From: Novosphingobium sp.
GTDB lineage: Bacteria > Pseudomonadota > Alphaproteobacteria > Sphingomonadales > Sphingomonadaceae
Direction: 5' to 3'
Length of the DNA stretch: 64,000 nucleotides
NCBI GenBank assembly: GCA_024236215.1
Contig: JACKKX010000001.1
Coordinates: forward strand, 671,501 to 735,500
The position numbers and the translations under genes are program-made. Positions 50,358 to 58,875 of this stretch are shown one piece after another. Positions within the stretch are counted from its first letter, which is position 1, and every line of letters begins with the position of its first letter. Under the pieces are notes generated by a model. It ran no database searches and was not told the DNA's origin. It saw only the letters and a program-made list of their open reading frames with translations.

Positions 50358-51743
50358 TCATGCAACCCGTTCGAAGCGGACCGCGCGCCGCGTCGGATCG
50401 GCCTGGGTCAGCCTGACGCGGATTTGCGCTCCCGGTGTTACCGCATGTGCGGTTGTCCGGGCCACCACCGGAAGTGCGCAAAGCTGGATCCGCGCGCCGT
50501 TCTCGCCCAGGTCGGTCACCACCGCGTCGAACAGCTCGCCCTCGCGGCCCGCCAGGATCGCCGCCTCGGCCAGATCGACCACCGCGCGCTCAACCTGGGC
50601 CGAGCGCGCGCCCGAACGGCCCATCACCGCGCCCAGCTGCTCGAACGCCTGCGTGCTCGCCTCCGGCACAGCGCGACCGTTGGCGACAGCCAGCGCGGCC
50701 TCGACCACATAGCGATCGGCCAGCCGTCTGAGCGGCGCGGTGCAGTGGCAATAGGTTGCCGCCATCGCCGCGTGCCAGGGCACCGTGCCCGCGCGATAGG
50801 GAACATAGCTCGCCCCCTGCCCGGCGCGGCGCACCGCGAGCATGAAGGCCGCGTCGCGCGGATCGGCGGGATCGAGCCTGCGCTCAAACTGCGCAAGGCT
50901 CGCCTCGGCCGGCCAGGCCAGGCCAAAGGCGCGCGCGGTGTGGCGCAGCCGGCCGATCGCGCGTTCATCCGGCCCCGCCATTACCCGGAACAGGCCGGTC
51001 CCGGCGCGGTAGAGCGCGTCGGCAACCGCCAGGTTGGTCGCCAGGGAAAGCGCGGCATTGCGGGTTTCCGATGGCAGCAGCGGGCGGAAGCGCAGGGTGA
51101 AATGCCCGTCGCCGTCGTGTTCGACCTCCTGCTCGGGCGGATCGACCCGCGCCGCGCCGCGATGGTCTTCGGCCGCGGCAATGCGCCGGGCCAGTTCCAC
51201 GAACCCGGCGGGCAAGTCATCATCGCGCACGGTTTCATAGGCCAGCTTGGCCCGGCTTCGGATCAGCGCGCGCTCTGCCGCTTCGAGCCGCACCGCGCCA
51301 TCGGGCGCGACACGGGTGGTGAAGATCACCGCCGGACGCGGGCCATCGGGCAACAGGCTGGCAGCGGCTTCGGCGAGCTGCGGGGGATAGAGCCCGGCCT
51401 TGCCATCGGGCAGATAGGTTGTCTCGCCCCGCTGCCAGGCTTCGGCATCGAGCGGATCACCCGAGCCCACGAACCAGCCGACATCGGCGATGGCATAGTG
51501 CAGCAACAGGTCCGCACCGGCGGCTTCGATGGCGAGAGCCTGGTCAAGATCGGTCGAGCTTGCCGGATCGAGCGTGACGAAGGGCATGGCCGTGCGATCG
51601 GCGTGGCGATCGATCGGGCACCGCGCCGCCGCTTGCGCAGCAGCGGTCACCGGTGAGGGAAATTGCTCGGGAACCTTGAACTGGCCACGGATCTCCGCCA
51701 GCCCCTGGGTCAACAACCGATCGGGATCGTGCAGCGCCTTCAT
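50358..51743 (-). CDS. RNB-domain exoribonuclease (RNase II/R-like)
   Basis: A 461-residue protein dominated by an RNB catalytic domain. The metal-binding motif TLDPASSTDLDQA is near residue 57, with HYAIADVGWFV and YLPDGKAGLYPPQL following, and the TYCHCTAPLRRLADRYV block near residue 345. It lacks the long N-terminal cold-shock domains of classical RNase II/R and has only a short C-terminal region that may be S1-like. Processive 3'-5' degradation of RNA is expected. Starts at ATG 51743. The divergent neighbour is the formaldehyde dehydrogenase gene. Confidence 0.85.
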   Translation of the reverse strand: MKALHDPDRLLTQGLAEIRGQFKVPEQFPSPVTAAAQAAARCPIDRHADRTAMPFVTLDPASSTDLDQALAIEAAGADLLLHYAIADVGWFVGSGDPLDAEAWQRGETTYLPDGKAGLYPPQLAEAAASLLPDGPRPAVIFTTRVAPDGAVRLEAAERALIRSRAKLAYETVRDDDLPAGFVELARRIAAAEDHRGAARVDPPEQEVEHDGDGHFTLRFRPLLPSETRNAALSLATNLAVADALYRAGTGLFRVMAGPDERAIGRLRHTARAFGLAWPAEASLAQFERRLDPADPRDAAFMLAVRRAGQGASYVPYRAGTVPWHAAMAATYCHCTAPLRRLADRYVVEAALAVANGRAVPEASTQAFEQLGAVMGRSGARSAQVERAVVDLAEAAILAGREGELFDAVVTDLGENGARIQLCALPVVARTTAHAVTPGAQIRVRLTQADPTRRAVRFERVA

Positions 51744-51832
51744 CCTGCCGGGCTAGCCTTTCGACCGCCCCTTGCCAAGCACGGGCCAAGACAGCACAGA
51801 GCGCAGGAGCCGTTTGCAAAAAAGGATAGACG

Positions 51833-52945
51833 ATGAAGACCCGTGCCGCCGTTGCCTTTGCCCCCAAGCAGCCGCTCGAGATTGTCGAGCTCGATCTCGA
51901 AGGCCCCAAGGCCGGCGAAGTGCTGGTCGAGATCATGGCCACCGGCGTGTGCCATACCGACGCCTACACGCTCGACGGGTTCGATAGCGAAGGGATCTTC
52001 CCTTCGGTGCTGGGGCACGAAGGCGCCGGGATCGTGCGCGAGGTTGGCGCAGGGGTAACCTCGGTCAAGCCTGGCGACCATGTGATCCCGCTCTACACCC
52101 CGGAATGCCGCCAGTGTAAATCGTGCCTGTCGGGCAAGACCAACCTGTGCACCGCGATCCGCGCCACCCAGGGCCAGGGGCTGATGCCCGATGGCACTTC
52201 GCGGTTCTCCTACAAGGGCCAGACGATCTTCCATTACATGGGCTGTTCGACCTTCTCGAACTTCACCGTGCTGCCCGAGATTGCAGTGGCGAAAATCCGC
52301 GAGGACGCGCCGTTCCAGACCAGCTGCTACATCGGCTGCGGGGTGACAACGGGCGTGGGTGCGGTGATCAACACCGCCAAGGTCCAGGTGGGCGACAACG
52401 TGGTGGTCTTCGGCCTGGGCGGGATCGGGCTCAACGTCATCCAGGGCGCGCGGCTGGCGGGTGCGAACGCGATCATCGGGGTCGACATCAATCCCGATCG
52501 CGAGGAATGGGGCCGCAAATTCGGCATGACCCAGTTCCTCAACTCGAAGGGAATGAGCCGCGAGGACGTGGTGGCGAAGATCGTTGCCATGACCGATGGC
52601 GGGGCCGACTATTCCTTCGATGCCACCGGCAACACCGAGGTGATGCGCACCGCGCTTGAGGCCTGCCACCGCGGCTGGGGCACCTCGATCATCATCGGCG
52701 TGGCGGAGGCAGGCAAGGAGATCGCCACCCGCCCGTTCCAGCTGGTGACCGGGCGCAACTGGCGCGGGACCGCATTCGGCGGGGCCAAGGGCCGCACCGA
52801 CGTTCCCAAGATCGTCGACATGTACATGGCCGGCAAGATCGAGATCGACCCGATGATTACGCACGTGATGGGACTGGAAGAAATCAACACCGCGTTCGAT
52901 CTGATGCACGCGGGAAAGTCGATCCGCTCGGTGGTGGTGTTCTGA
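51833..52945 (+). CDS. adhC: S-(hydroxymethyl)glutathione dehydrogenase / class III alcohol dehydrogenase
   Basis: A 370-residue zinc enzyme that oxidises the glutathione-formaldehyde adduct to S-formylglutathione with NAD. Class III ADH features: catalytic zinc motif [12 protein letters not shown] near residue 37, GHEGAG near residue 63, structural zinc cysteines in [15 protein letters not shown] near residue 89, and the NAD fold with GLGGIGLN. It starts the one-carbon module; S-formylglutathione hydrolase and formate dehydrogenase lie downstream. AAAAAAGGA precedes the ATG. Confidence 0.95.
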   Translation: MKTRAAVAFAPKQPLEIVELDLEGPKAGEVLVEIMATGVCHTDAYTLDGFDSEGIFPSVLGHEGAGIVREVGAGVTSVKPGDHVIPLYTPECRQCKSCLSGKTNLCTAIRATQGQGLMPDGTSRFSYKGQTIFHYMGCSTFSNFTVLPEIAVAKIREDAPFQTSCYIGCGVTTGVGAVINTAKVQVGDNVVVFGLGGIGLNVIQGARLAGANAIIGVDINPDREEWGRKFGMTQFLNSKGMSREDVVAKIVAMTDGGADYSFDATGNTEVMRTALEACHRGWGTSIIIGVAEAGKEIATRPFQLVTGRNWRGTAFGGAKGRTDVPKIVDMYMAGKIEIDPMITHVMGLEEINTAFDLMHAGKSIRSVVVF

Positions 52946-53328
52946 TGTTCAGTCACGTCACTATTGGCGCAGACGATATTGCGGCAACCAAGCGATTCTA
53001 TGATGCCACCTTGGGGACCCTGGGCGCGCCTGAAGGCGAGATCGACGTGCGCGGCCGCCTGATCTATGTCCATGCTGGCGGCCGCCTACTGATAACCAAC
53101 CCGCTCAACGGCAACCCCACGCACGGCGGCAATGGCCACACCCTGGGTTTCCTCGCCGCCTCTCCGGCCGAAGTGGATGCCTGGCATGCTGCAGGGCTTG
53201 CCAATGGCGGAACAACGACCGAGGACCCACCAGGCGAGCGTCATCCCCCGGACGGGCGGATCCTCTATCTTGCCTACCTGCGCGATCCATCGGGCAACAA
53301 GCTGTGCGGCTTTCATCGGATCAGATAG
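52945..53328 (+). CDS. VOC-family (glyoxalase/dioxygenase-fold) protein
   Basis: A 127-residue protein with the vicinal oxygen chelate fold: [23 protein letters not shown] at the start and a metal-binding-like end (YLRDPSGNKLCGFHRI). Its start overlaps the adhC stop by 1 nt (TGATG), so translation is coupled. VOC proteins include glyoxalases and thiol-transferases; a role in handling glutathione adducts of formaldehyde is tempting but unproven. It is also possible that it simply rides along. Confidence 0.8.
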   Translation: MFSHVTIGADDIAATKRFYDATLGTLGAPEGEIDVRGRLIYVHAGGRLLITNPLNGNPTHGGNGHTLGFLAASPAEVDAWHAAGLANGGTTTEDPPGERHPPDGRILYLAYLRDPSGNKLCGFHRIR

Positions 53329-53456
53329 GCAGCACATCGAAAGCAATGGGGCGTTGATCGAACGCTTCTGTTGACCCGCCGCGTCCTGCCTAGGCTTCCC
53401 CGATCAGGGCAGTGGATCGGCGCATGGCCGAACCCTCGCCAAATGGGGGATGGCCT

Positions 53457-55529
53457 ATGAAGCTCGATCGGCGCCAATTCGTGGCAGCGGCTACGGCCAT
53501 GGGTGCGACGCTGGCATGGGGTGGCCGCGCGGCGGCCTCGCGCCTGGCATGGAACGAGCGGCGTGACCTGTTTCCGGAAGGCGTGGCCTCGGGCGATCCT
53601 TCGCCCGACAGTGTGATCCTGTGGACGCGCCGTCCCTGCCTCGGTGACTCACCCCGTCAGCTTACGGTCGAGGTTGCCGAAGACCCCCAATTCCACCGCG
53701 TGGTCGCGCTCGCCGCCGCCCCGGTTCTGGCCGAGGCCGATTGGACCTGCCGGGTGCTGGTGGGCGGCCTCAAGCCCGCGCGCGAATATTTCTACCGCTT
53801 TGCCGATGCCGAAGGGAACGGCAGCCGCATCGGCCGGACAATCACCGCCCCGCGGCCCGGCGACAAACGCCCGGTCCAGTTCGCTTTCGTCAGCTGCCAG
53901 GACGTCAACGAAGGCAAGCTCAACGCCTATCGCCGGATGATTTTCGAGGACGAGCGTGCCGATCCCGTCGACCGCCTTGGCTTCGTGCTCCACCTTGGCG
54001 ACTTCATCTACGAGGTGATCCAGTATCCCGATGAGGTGAAGACCCGCTATGACCGGACAATATACGAGGTTGCCCGGCTCCCCGCCGAACCGGACTCATT
54101 CAAGGTCTCAGGCTTCCACGTACCGCTGACGCTCGAGGGCTACCGCGCGATCTACAAGGGTTATCTGCGCGATCCCGATCTGCAGGATGCGCGCGCACGC
54201 TGGCCGTTCGTGTGCATCTGGGACAATCACGAATTCTCGTGGCAGGGCCGGCAGGGGATGGTGCAGGCAGGCGGACCGCCCCGGCCGGGGCAGAAGACAA
54301 AGGTCGCCGCGAACCAGGCATGGTTTGAATTCATCCCGGCGCGCGTGACCCCGCCGGGCCGCTCGCTGGCGCAGTTCGGCACGGTTCCGGTCGAAAACGC
54401 CGTAATCGCGGAATGGGACGAAAACGGGCTGGGACTCGAACCCAACAACCTGGCCGCGATCCGCAGTCTGATCGCCTATCGCAGCCTGCGCTATGGCCGC
54501 CATCTCGATCTTATCATCACCGACCAGCACAGCTTTTGCGGCGAAGATCCCAGCGACGAGGCCGAGGTCGGGAAGATCTATGATCCCACCTTCAACGGAA
54601 TGTTCTCGGAAGAGGCGATGATCGCGCTCGACCAGGGTCGGACGGCCGGGAATGGCAATCCACCGGCCACGCTCGGCTTCGGCGATGCCTCGATCGCCAA
54701 TCCGCGCAAGGACCGGCCGCCGCGCACCATCCTCGGCGTCGAGCAAAAGGCCTGGTTCAAGGATACCCTGCGCAAATCGACCGCGACCTGGAAGATCTGG
54801 GGCAATTCGCTGGGCGCGCTGGATGCCCGTGTCGATCCGCAGAATCTTCCCGAGGGGCTGCTTCCCAAGGCCTGGCCCGGCGACACCTACGCGATCCTGC
54901 GTACCGACGATTTCGGCGCCGCCTACGGCGAAAGGAAGGAAATCTACGATCTGGTCCGCGATGCCGGGATAACCGGTTTCGCTATCGTTTCGGGCGACCG
55001 GCACAGCTTCTGGGCAGGCTATGCCGCCGCCGAACTGCCGCCGCGCAAGTTCGATCCGGTCGGGCTGAGCTTTGTCGGCGGGTCGCTGGTCAGCATCGGG
55101 ACAGCGGAAGCCCTGGAGCACGGGTTCAAGAAGCCTAACCCGCTGCGTCCGCTCTATCTTGCCAATCGCCCGGGCGCGGCAAAGCCCGACTGGACCTATA
55201 ACATGACCCTGCTGCACGGGGTCCGTGCTTCGCTTGAATACGCCGCCTCGTTCGATCTTGAACGGGCCAGGGCGCTCCGCAACCCGGACCTTGCGCCGCA
55301 CCTTACCTTCTTTGACGCGGGCGGACACGGCTATGCCAAGGTGCGGCTGACCGGTGACGCCATCGCCACCGAATTCGTCTGCATCCCGCGCCCGATCGCC
55401 CGCAGCGAGAGCCCGGACGGCGGGCCGCTGCGCTACCGCGTGGTCCACAGCGCGCCGCTTTGGCGTGCCGGTGAGCGGCCACACATGGTCCAGCGAGTGC
55501 TTGAAGGCGACATCGGGCTTTCAAGCTAG
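53457..55529 (+). CDS. phoD: PhoD-like alkaline phosphatase/phosphodiesterase, Tat-exported
   Basis: A 690-residue enzyme. The N-terminus has a twin-arginine signal (KLDRRQFVAAATAMGATLAW). A PhoD N-terminal beta domain (about 50-135) and a metallophosphatase core follow, with metal-binding LHLGDFIYE near residue 178, WDNHEF near residue 255 and SGDRHSFWAG near residue 510. PhoD enzymes use Ca/Fe and release phosphate from diverse monoesters and diesters in the periplasm. The ATG at 53457 is chosen over 53412/53424 because GGGGGA lies 6 nt upstream and the signal begins there. It sits oddly within the formaldehyde oxidation cluster. Confidence 0.9.
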   Translation: MKLDRRQFVAAATAMGATLAWGGRAAASRLAWNERRDLFPEGVASGDPSPDSVILWTRRPCLGDSPRQLTVEVAEDPQFHRVVALAAAPVLAEADWTCRVLVGGLKPAREYFYRFADAEGNGSRIGRTITAPRPGDKRPVQFAFVSCQDVNEGKLNAYRRMIFEDERADPVDRLGFVLHLGDFIYEVIQYPDEVKTRYDRTIYEVARLPAEPDSFKVSGFHVPLTLEGYRAIYKGYLRDPDLQDARARWPFVCIWDNHEFSWQGRQGMVQAGGPPRPGQKTKVAANQAWFEFIPARVTPPGRSLAQFGTVPVENAVIAEWDENGLGLEPNNLAAIRSLIAYRSLRYGRHLDLIITDQHSFCGEDPSDEAEVGKIYDPTFNGMFSEEAMIALDQGRTAGNGNPPATLGFGDASIANPRKDRPPRTILGVEQKAWFKDTLRKSTATWKIWGNSLGALDARVDPQNLPEGLLPKAWPGDTYAILRTDDFGAAYGERKEIYDLVRDAGITGFAIVSGDRHSFWAGYAAAELPPRKFDPVGLSFVGGSLVSIGTAEALEHGFKKPNPLRPLYLANRPGAAKPDWTYNMTLLHGVRASLEYAASFDLERARALRNPDLAPHLTFFDAGGHGYAKVRLTGDAIATEFVCIPRPIARSESPDGGPLRYRVVHSAPLWRAGERPHMVQRVLEGDIGLSS

Positions 55530-55569
55530 ATTGCTGGACTTTTCTCCGACGCGCTGCTTTGCAGAAGCG

Positions 55570-56412
55570 ATGGAAATGGAGACTGTCAGCCAGACACGCA
55601 GCAACGGCGGGATGCAGGGCGTCTATCGGCATCGATCGCGCGAGACCGGCACGGAAATGACCTTTTCGGTCTTCGTCCCCGATCACGCCCCGGGCGCGAC
55701 GATGCCGGTGCTGTGGTATCTTTCGGGGCTGACCTGCACCCACGCCAATGTCACCGAGAAGGGCGAATTCCGCGCCGCTTGCGCCGAACACGGGATAATC
55801 TTCATCGCACCCGACACCAGCCCGCGCGGCGAAGGTGTACCCGATGCTGAAGGATATGATTTCGGCCAGGGTGCGGGCTTCTATGTCGATGCGACGCAGA
55901 CGCCGTGGGCGGCAAATTTCCGCATGCGCTCGTACATCGAGGACGAGCTGTCCGCGCTGATCGGCGCCGAATTTGCGGCGGCTGACATGGCGCGGCAGGG
56001 GATCACCGGCCATTCGATGGGCGGCCACGGCGCCTTGACCATAGCCCTGCGCAATCCCGGCCGGTTTCGTTCGGTTTCGGCCTTTGCGCCGATCGTCAGC
56101 CCGCTGAACTGCCCCTGGGGCGAGAAAGCACTGGGCGGCTATCTCGGGCCTGACAAAAATGACTGGCGTCAATACGATGCTTGTTCGCTGATCGAGGACG
56201 GCGCGCGTCTGCCCGATCTGTTGGTCGATCAAGGCGAGGCGGACAATTTTCTCCACGAACAGCTCAAGACCGGGCTCCTAGTGCTGGCCTGCCGCAAGGC
56301 CGGGATCCCGGCGACGATCCGGATGCAGCCGGGCTACGATCATTCCTATTACTTCATCTCCAGCTTCATGGCCGAACACATCGGCTGGCATGCCGAGAGG
56401 CTGAAGGCGTGA
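55570..56412 (+). CDS. fghA: S-formylglutathione hydrolase
   Basis: A 280-residue esterase-D-type enzyme that hydrolyses S-formylglutathione to formate and glutathione. The catalytic Ser lies in TGHSMGGHGAL near residue 149, with Asp in DQGEADNFL and His in GYDHSYYFISSF near residue 258. The oxyanion/thioester region reads LSGLTCTHANVTEKG. The start is either ATG 55570 or the second ATG at 55576, with no strong ribosome-binding site. The stop overlaps the fdsG start by 4 nt. Confidence 0.93.
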   Translation: MEMETVSQTRSNGGMQGVYRHRSRETGTEMTFSVFVPDHAPGATMPVLWYLSGLTCTHANVTEKGEFRAACAEHGIIFIAPDTSPRGEGVPDAEGYDFGQGAGFYVDATQTPWAANFRMRSYIEDELSALIGAEFAAADMARQGITGHSMGGHGALTIALRNPGRFRSVSAFAPIVSPLNCPWGEKALGGYLGPDKNDWRQYDACSLIEDGARLPDLLVDQGEADNFLHEQLKTGLLVLACRKAGIPATIRMQPGYDHSYYFISSFMAEHIGWHAERLKA

Positions 56413-56834
56413 ACCGCGCCGAGCGCCTTGCCGCCATTCTGGCCGATTTTGCCAAAGTGGAAGGCGCACTGCTGCCCATCCTGCACGAGGTTCAGGCCGC
56501 TTTCGGCTGTGTTGACGCGGAGGCCGAGGCGACCATCGCCGCCGCGCTCAACCTCGCCCGCGCCGAGGTTCACGGGGTGGTGAGTTTCTACCACGATTTC
56601 AGCGCCGCACCCGACCCGCGCCCCTGCCTGGAGCTGTGCGGCGCCGAGGCCTGCCAGGCGCGCGGAGTGAACGCATTGCTCGCGGCGGCGCGGCAGGCCG
56701 CGGGCGAAAGGGTGCGGGTGAAGACGGTCTATTGCCTTGGCGTGTGCAGCGCTGGCCCGGCGGCGCGGACCGGCGACCGGCTCCATGCCCGGCTCGACGA
56801 GGAGACGCTGGTCAATCTGGTGAATGCGCTGTGA
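56409..56834 (+). CDS. fdsG: NAD-dependent formate dehydrogenase gamma subunit
   Basis: A 141-residue NuoE-like protein with one [2Fe-2S] cluster: C-x4-C in ELCGAEACQ near residue 80 and C-x3-C in VYCLGVCSAGP near residue 115. In Fds complexes it passes electrons between the Fe-S chain of the alpha subunit and FMN in the beta subunit. The start is GTG 56409, overlapping the fghA stop (GTGA), with AAGG upstream. It begins the chain of overlapping fds genes. Confidence 0.92.
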   Translation: MNRAERLAAILADFAKVEGALLPILHEVQAAFGCVDAEAEATIAAALNLARAEVHGVVSFYHDFSAAPDPRPCLELCGAEACQARGVNALLAAARQAAGERVRVKTVYCLGVCSAGPAARTGDRLHARLDEETLVNLVNAL

Positions 56835-58348
56835 CCACGGTGCGGATCAGCGATGACGCGCTGGCCCTGGCCTGCGGCGCAGAGGCGGTGGCGGCGGCCT
56901 TTGCAGCGGCAGGCTGCACGGTAGAGCGGGTTTCCTCCTGGGGGATGCACTGGCTTGAACCGCTGGTTGAGATCAACGGCGTGGGCTGGGGTCCGGTTTC
57001 TCCCGCCCGGGTTGGCGAGATCGTGGCGGGCGGTGCCGATGACATCTGCATCGGCCCCATCGCCGCGCACCCCTTCATCATCGGCCAGCAGCGACTGACC
57101 TTTGCCCGCGCCGGCAAGACCCGCCCGCTCAGCCTTGAGGACTTTGCCGCAAGCGGCGGCTGGAGCGCGCTGACCCGCGCACGGGCGATGGCGCCTGCCA
57201 CCGTGATCGGGGAAGTTCTGGCCTCGGGCCTGCGCGGACGCGGCGGAGCGGGCTTTCCTGCCGGGATCAAGTGGCGCACCGTGGCCGAGGCACCCGCATC
57301 GCACAAATTCGTGGTCTGCAACGCCGACGAGGGCGACAGCGCAACCTTTGCCGACCGCATGCTGATGGAAGGCGATCCCTTCCAGCTGATCGAGGGCATG
57401 GCGATCTGCGCCCACGCGGTCGGCGCCGCGCGCGGCTATGTCTACATGCGCAGCGAATATCCCCACGCCATTGCCAAGCTGAAGGCGGCGATCGCGCTGG
57501 CGGCTGAGCACATCGCTCCGTTTGAGATCGAAGTGCGGGTGGGCGCGGGCGCTTACGTCTGCGGCGAGGAAACCGCGCTGCTGAACAGCATCGAGGGTAA
57601 ACGCGGCGAGGTGCGCGCCAAACCGCCGCTGCCCGCGCTGGAGGGGCTGTTCGGCTGCCCCACAGTGGTCAACAACGTCCTCACTCTCGCGGCGGTCCCG
57701 CATATCCTGAGCGAAGGCGGAGCCGCGCTCTATGCGCGGCTGGGGGTGGACCGGTCCAAGGGCACCATGCCGATCCAGCTGGCCGGCAATATCCGCCATG
57801 GCGGCCTTTACGAAACCGCATTCGGCATTTCGCTGGGCGATCTGGTCAACCGGATCGGCGGCGGCACGGCATCGGGCCGCCCGGTCAAGGCGGTGCAGGT
57901 GGGCGGGCCGCTGGGGGCCTATGTCCCCCCCAGCCAATTCGATCTGCCGTTTGACTATGAGGCCTTCGCAGGCGCCGATGCGCTGATCGGCCACGGCGGA
58001 ATCTGCGTGTTCGACGACAGCGCCGATCTGGCCGCGCTGGCCCGTTTTGCCTTTGAATTCTGCGCGGCGGAAAGCTGCGGCAAATGCACCCCGTGCCGGA
58101 TCGGCTCGACCCGCGGGGTGGAACTGATCGACCGGATCCGCGTGGGCGGCAAGCCCCAGGCCGACGCGGTGGAGAGGCTCCCGCAGATGCACAATGCCCG
58201 CAAGGCCGGGCGCAGCCGCGAGGAAGAGCTGGCCCTGCTCGACGACCTGCTCGAGGCAATGCAGTTCGGATCGCTCTGCGCCCTGGGCAGCTTCACGCCC
58301 TATCCGGTGCGCTCGGCGCTGAAGCACTGGCCGGAGGACTTTGCATGA
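56831..58348 (+). CDS. fdsB: NAD-dependent formate dehydrogenase beta subunit
   Basis: A 505-residue NuoF-like flavoprotein that reduces NAD. The N-terminal domain (about 1-120) is thioredoxin-like without cluster cysteines. The FMN/NAD site is seen in RGRGGAGFPAGIKWR near residue 135 and the GEETALLNSIEGKRGEVR block near residue 245. The [4Fe-4S] cluster binds at ESCGKCTPCRIGSTRG near residue 415. GTG start at 56831 overlaps the fdsG stop (GTGA). The mobA start overlaps its own stop (ATGA). Confidence 0.94.
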   Translation: MTTVRISDDALALACGAEAVAAAFAAAGCTVERVSSWGMHWLEPLVEINGVGWGPVSPARVGEIVAGGADDICIGPIAAHPFIIGQQRLTFARAGKTRPLSLEDFAASGGWSALTRARAMAPATVIGEVLASGLRGRGGAGFPAGIKWRTVAEAPASHKFVVCNADEGDSATFADRMLMEGDPFQLIEGMAICAHAVGAARGYVYMRSEYPHAIAKLKAAIALAAEHIAPFEIEVRVGAGAYVCGEETALLNSIEGKRGEVRAKPPLPALEGLFGCPTVVNNVLTLAAVPHILSEGGAALYARLGVDRSKGTMPIQLAGNIRHGGLYETAFGISLGDLVNRIGGGTASGRPVKAVQVGGPLGAYVPPSQFDLPFDYEAFAGADALIGHGGICVFDDSADLAALARFAFEFCAAESCGKCTPCRIGSTRGVELIDRIRVGGKPQADAVERLPQMHNARKAGRSREEELALLDDLLEAMQFGSLCALGSFTPYPVRSALKHWPEDFA

Positions 58349-58875
58349 TCCTCGGCGCGGTCCTCGCGGGCGGACAGTCGACGCGTTTCGGCAGCGACAA
58401 GGCGCTGGCCGAATATGGGGGGCAGTCGCTGCTGGCCCTCGCGGTCGCGCGGCTTTCCCCTTGGTGCGAAAAGGTGGTGGTGATCGGGCGCGAAACGGCA
58501 CCCGTCCCCTCCCTGCCCGATTGGCCCCGCGCCGGGATGGGGCCGCTAGGCGGACTTGCCGCCGCGCTGCGTCTGGCCGAGCAGGAGCGGTTCGACGCGG
58601 TGCTCAGCCTCGGGGTTGATTCGCTCGGGCTGCCCGAGAATCTGCCCGAACTCTTGGCCCCCGCCCCGGCCTATCTGGCCGATCAGCCGGTCGTGGGCCT
58701 GTGGCCGGTCAGTGCTACTGCTGCCGCAGAAGCGATCCTTGTTGGCCAGGGGCGCCACTCGATGCGTAGGCTGGCCGAGGCCGTGGGCGCTAGGGCCGTG
58801 CAAATCGCGGCCGGGTCTGCCAATATCAACACGCCCGCCGATCTTGCCGAACTGGAGAAACGCCGTGGGCTATGA
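58345..58875 (+). CDS. mobA: Molybdenum cofactor guanylyltransferase
   Basis: A 176-residue nucleotidyltransferase with the MobA signature LAGGQSTRFGSDKAL at the start. It adds GMP to molybdopterin to form the bis-MGD cofactor used by formate dehydrogenase. The gene is inserted between fdsB and fdsA, overlapping fdsB by 4 nt and fdsA by 11 nt. In most fds operons this place is taken directly by fdsA. The C-terminal SANINTPADLAELEKR resembles the family's terminal MGD-binding strand. It is slightly shorter than E. coli MobA (194 residues). Confidence 0.9.
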   Translation: MILGAVLAGGQSTRFGSDKALAEYGGQSLLALAVARLSPWCEKVVVIGRETAPVPSLPDWPRAGMGPLGGLAAALRLAEQERFDAVLSLGVDSLGLPENLPELLAPAPAYLADQPVVGLWPVSATAAAEAILVGQGRHSMRRLAEAVGARAVQIAAGSANINTPADLAELEKRRGL

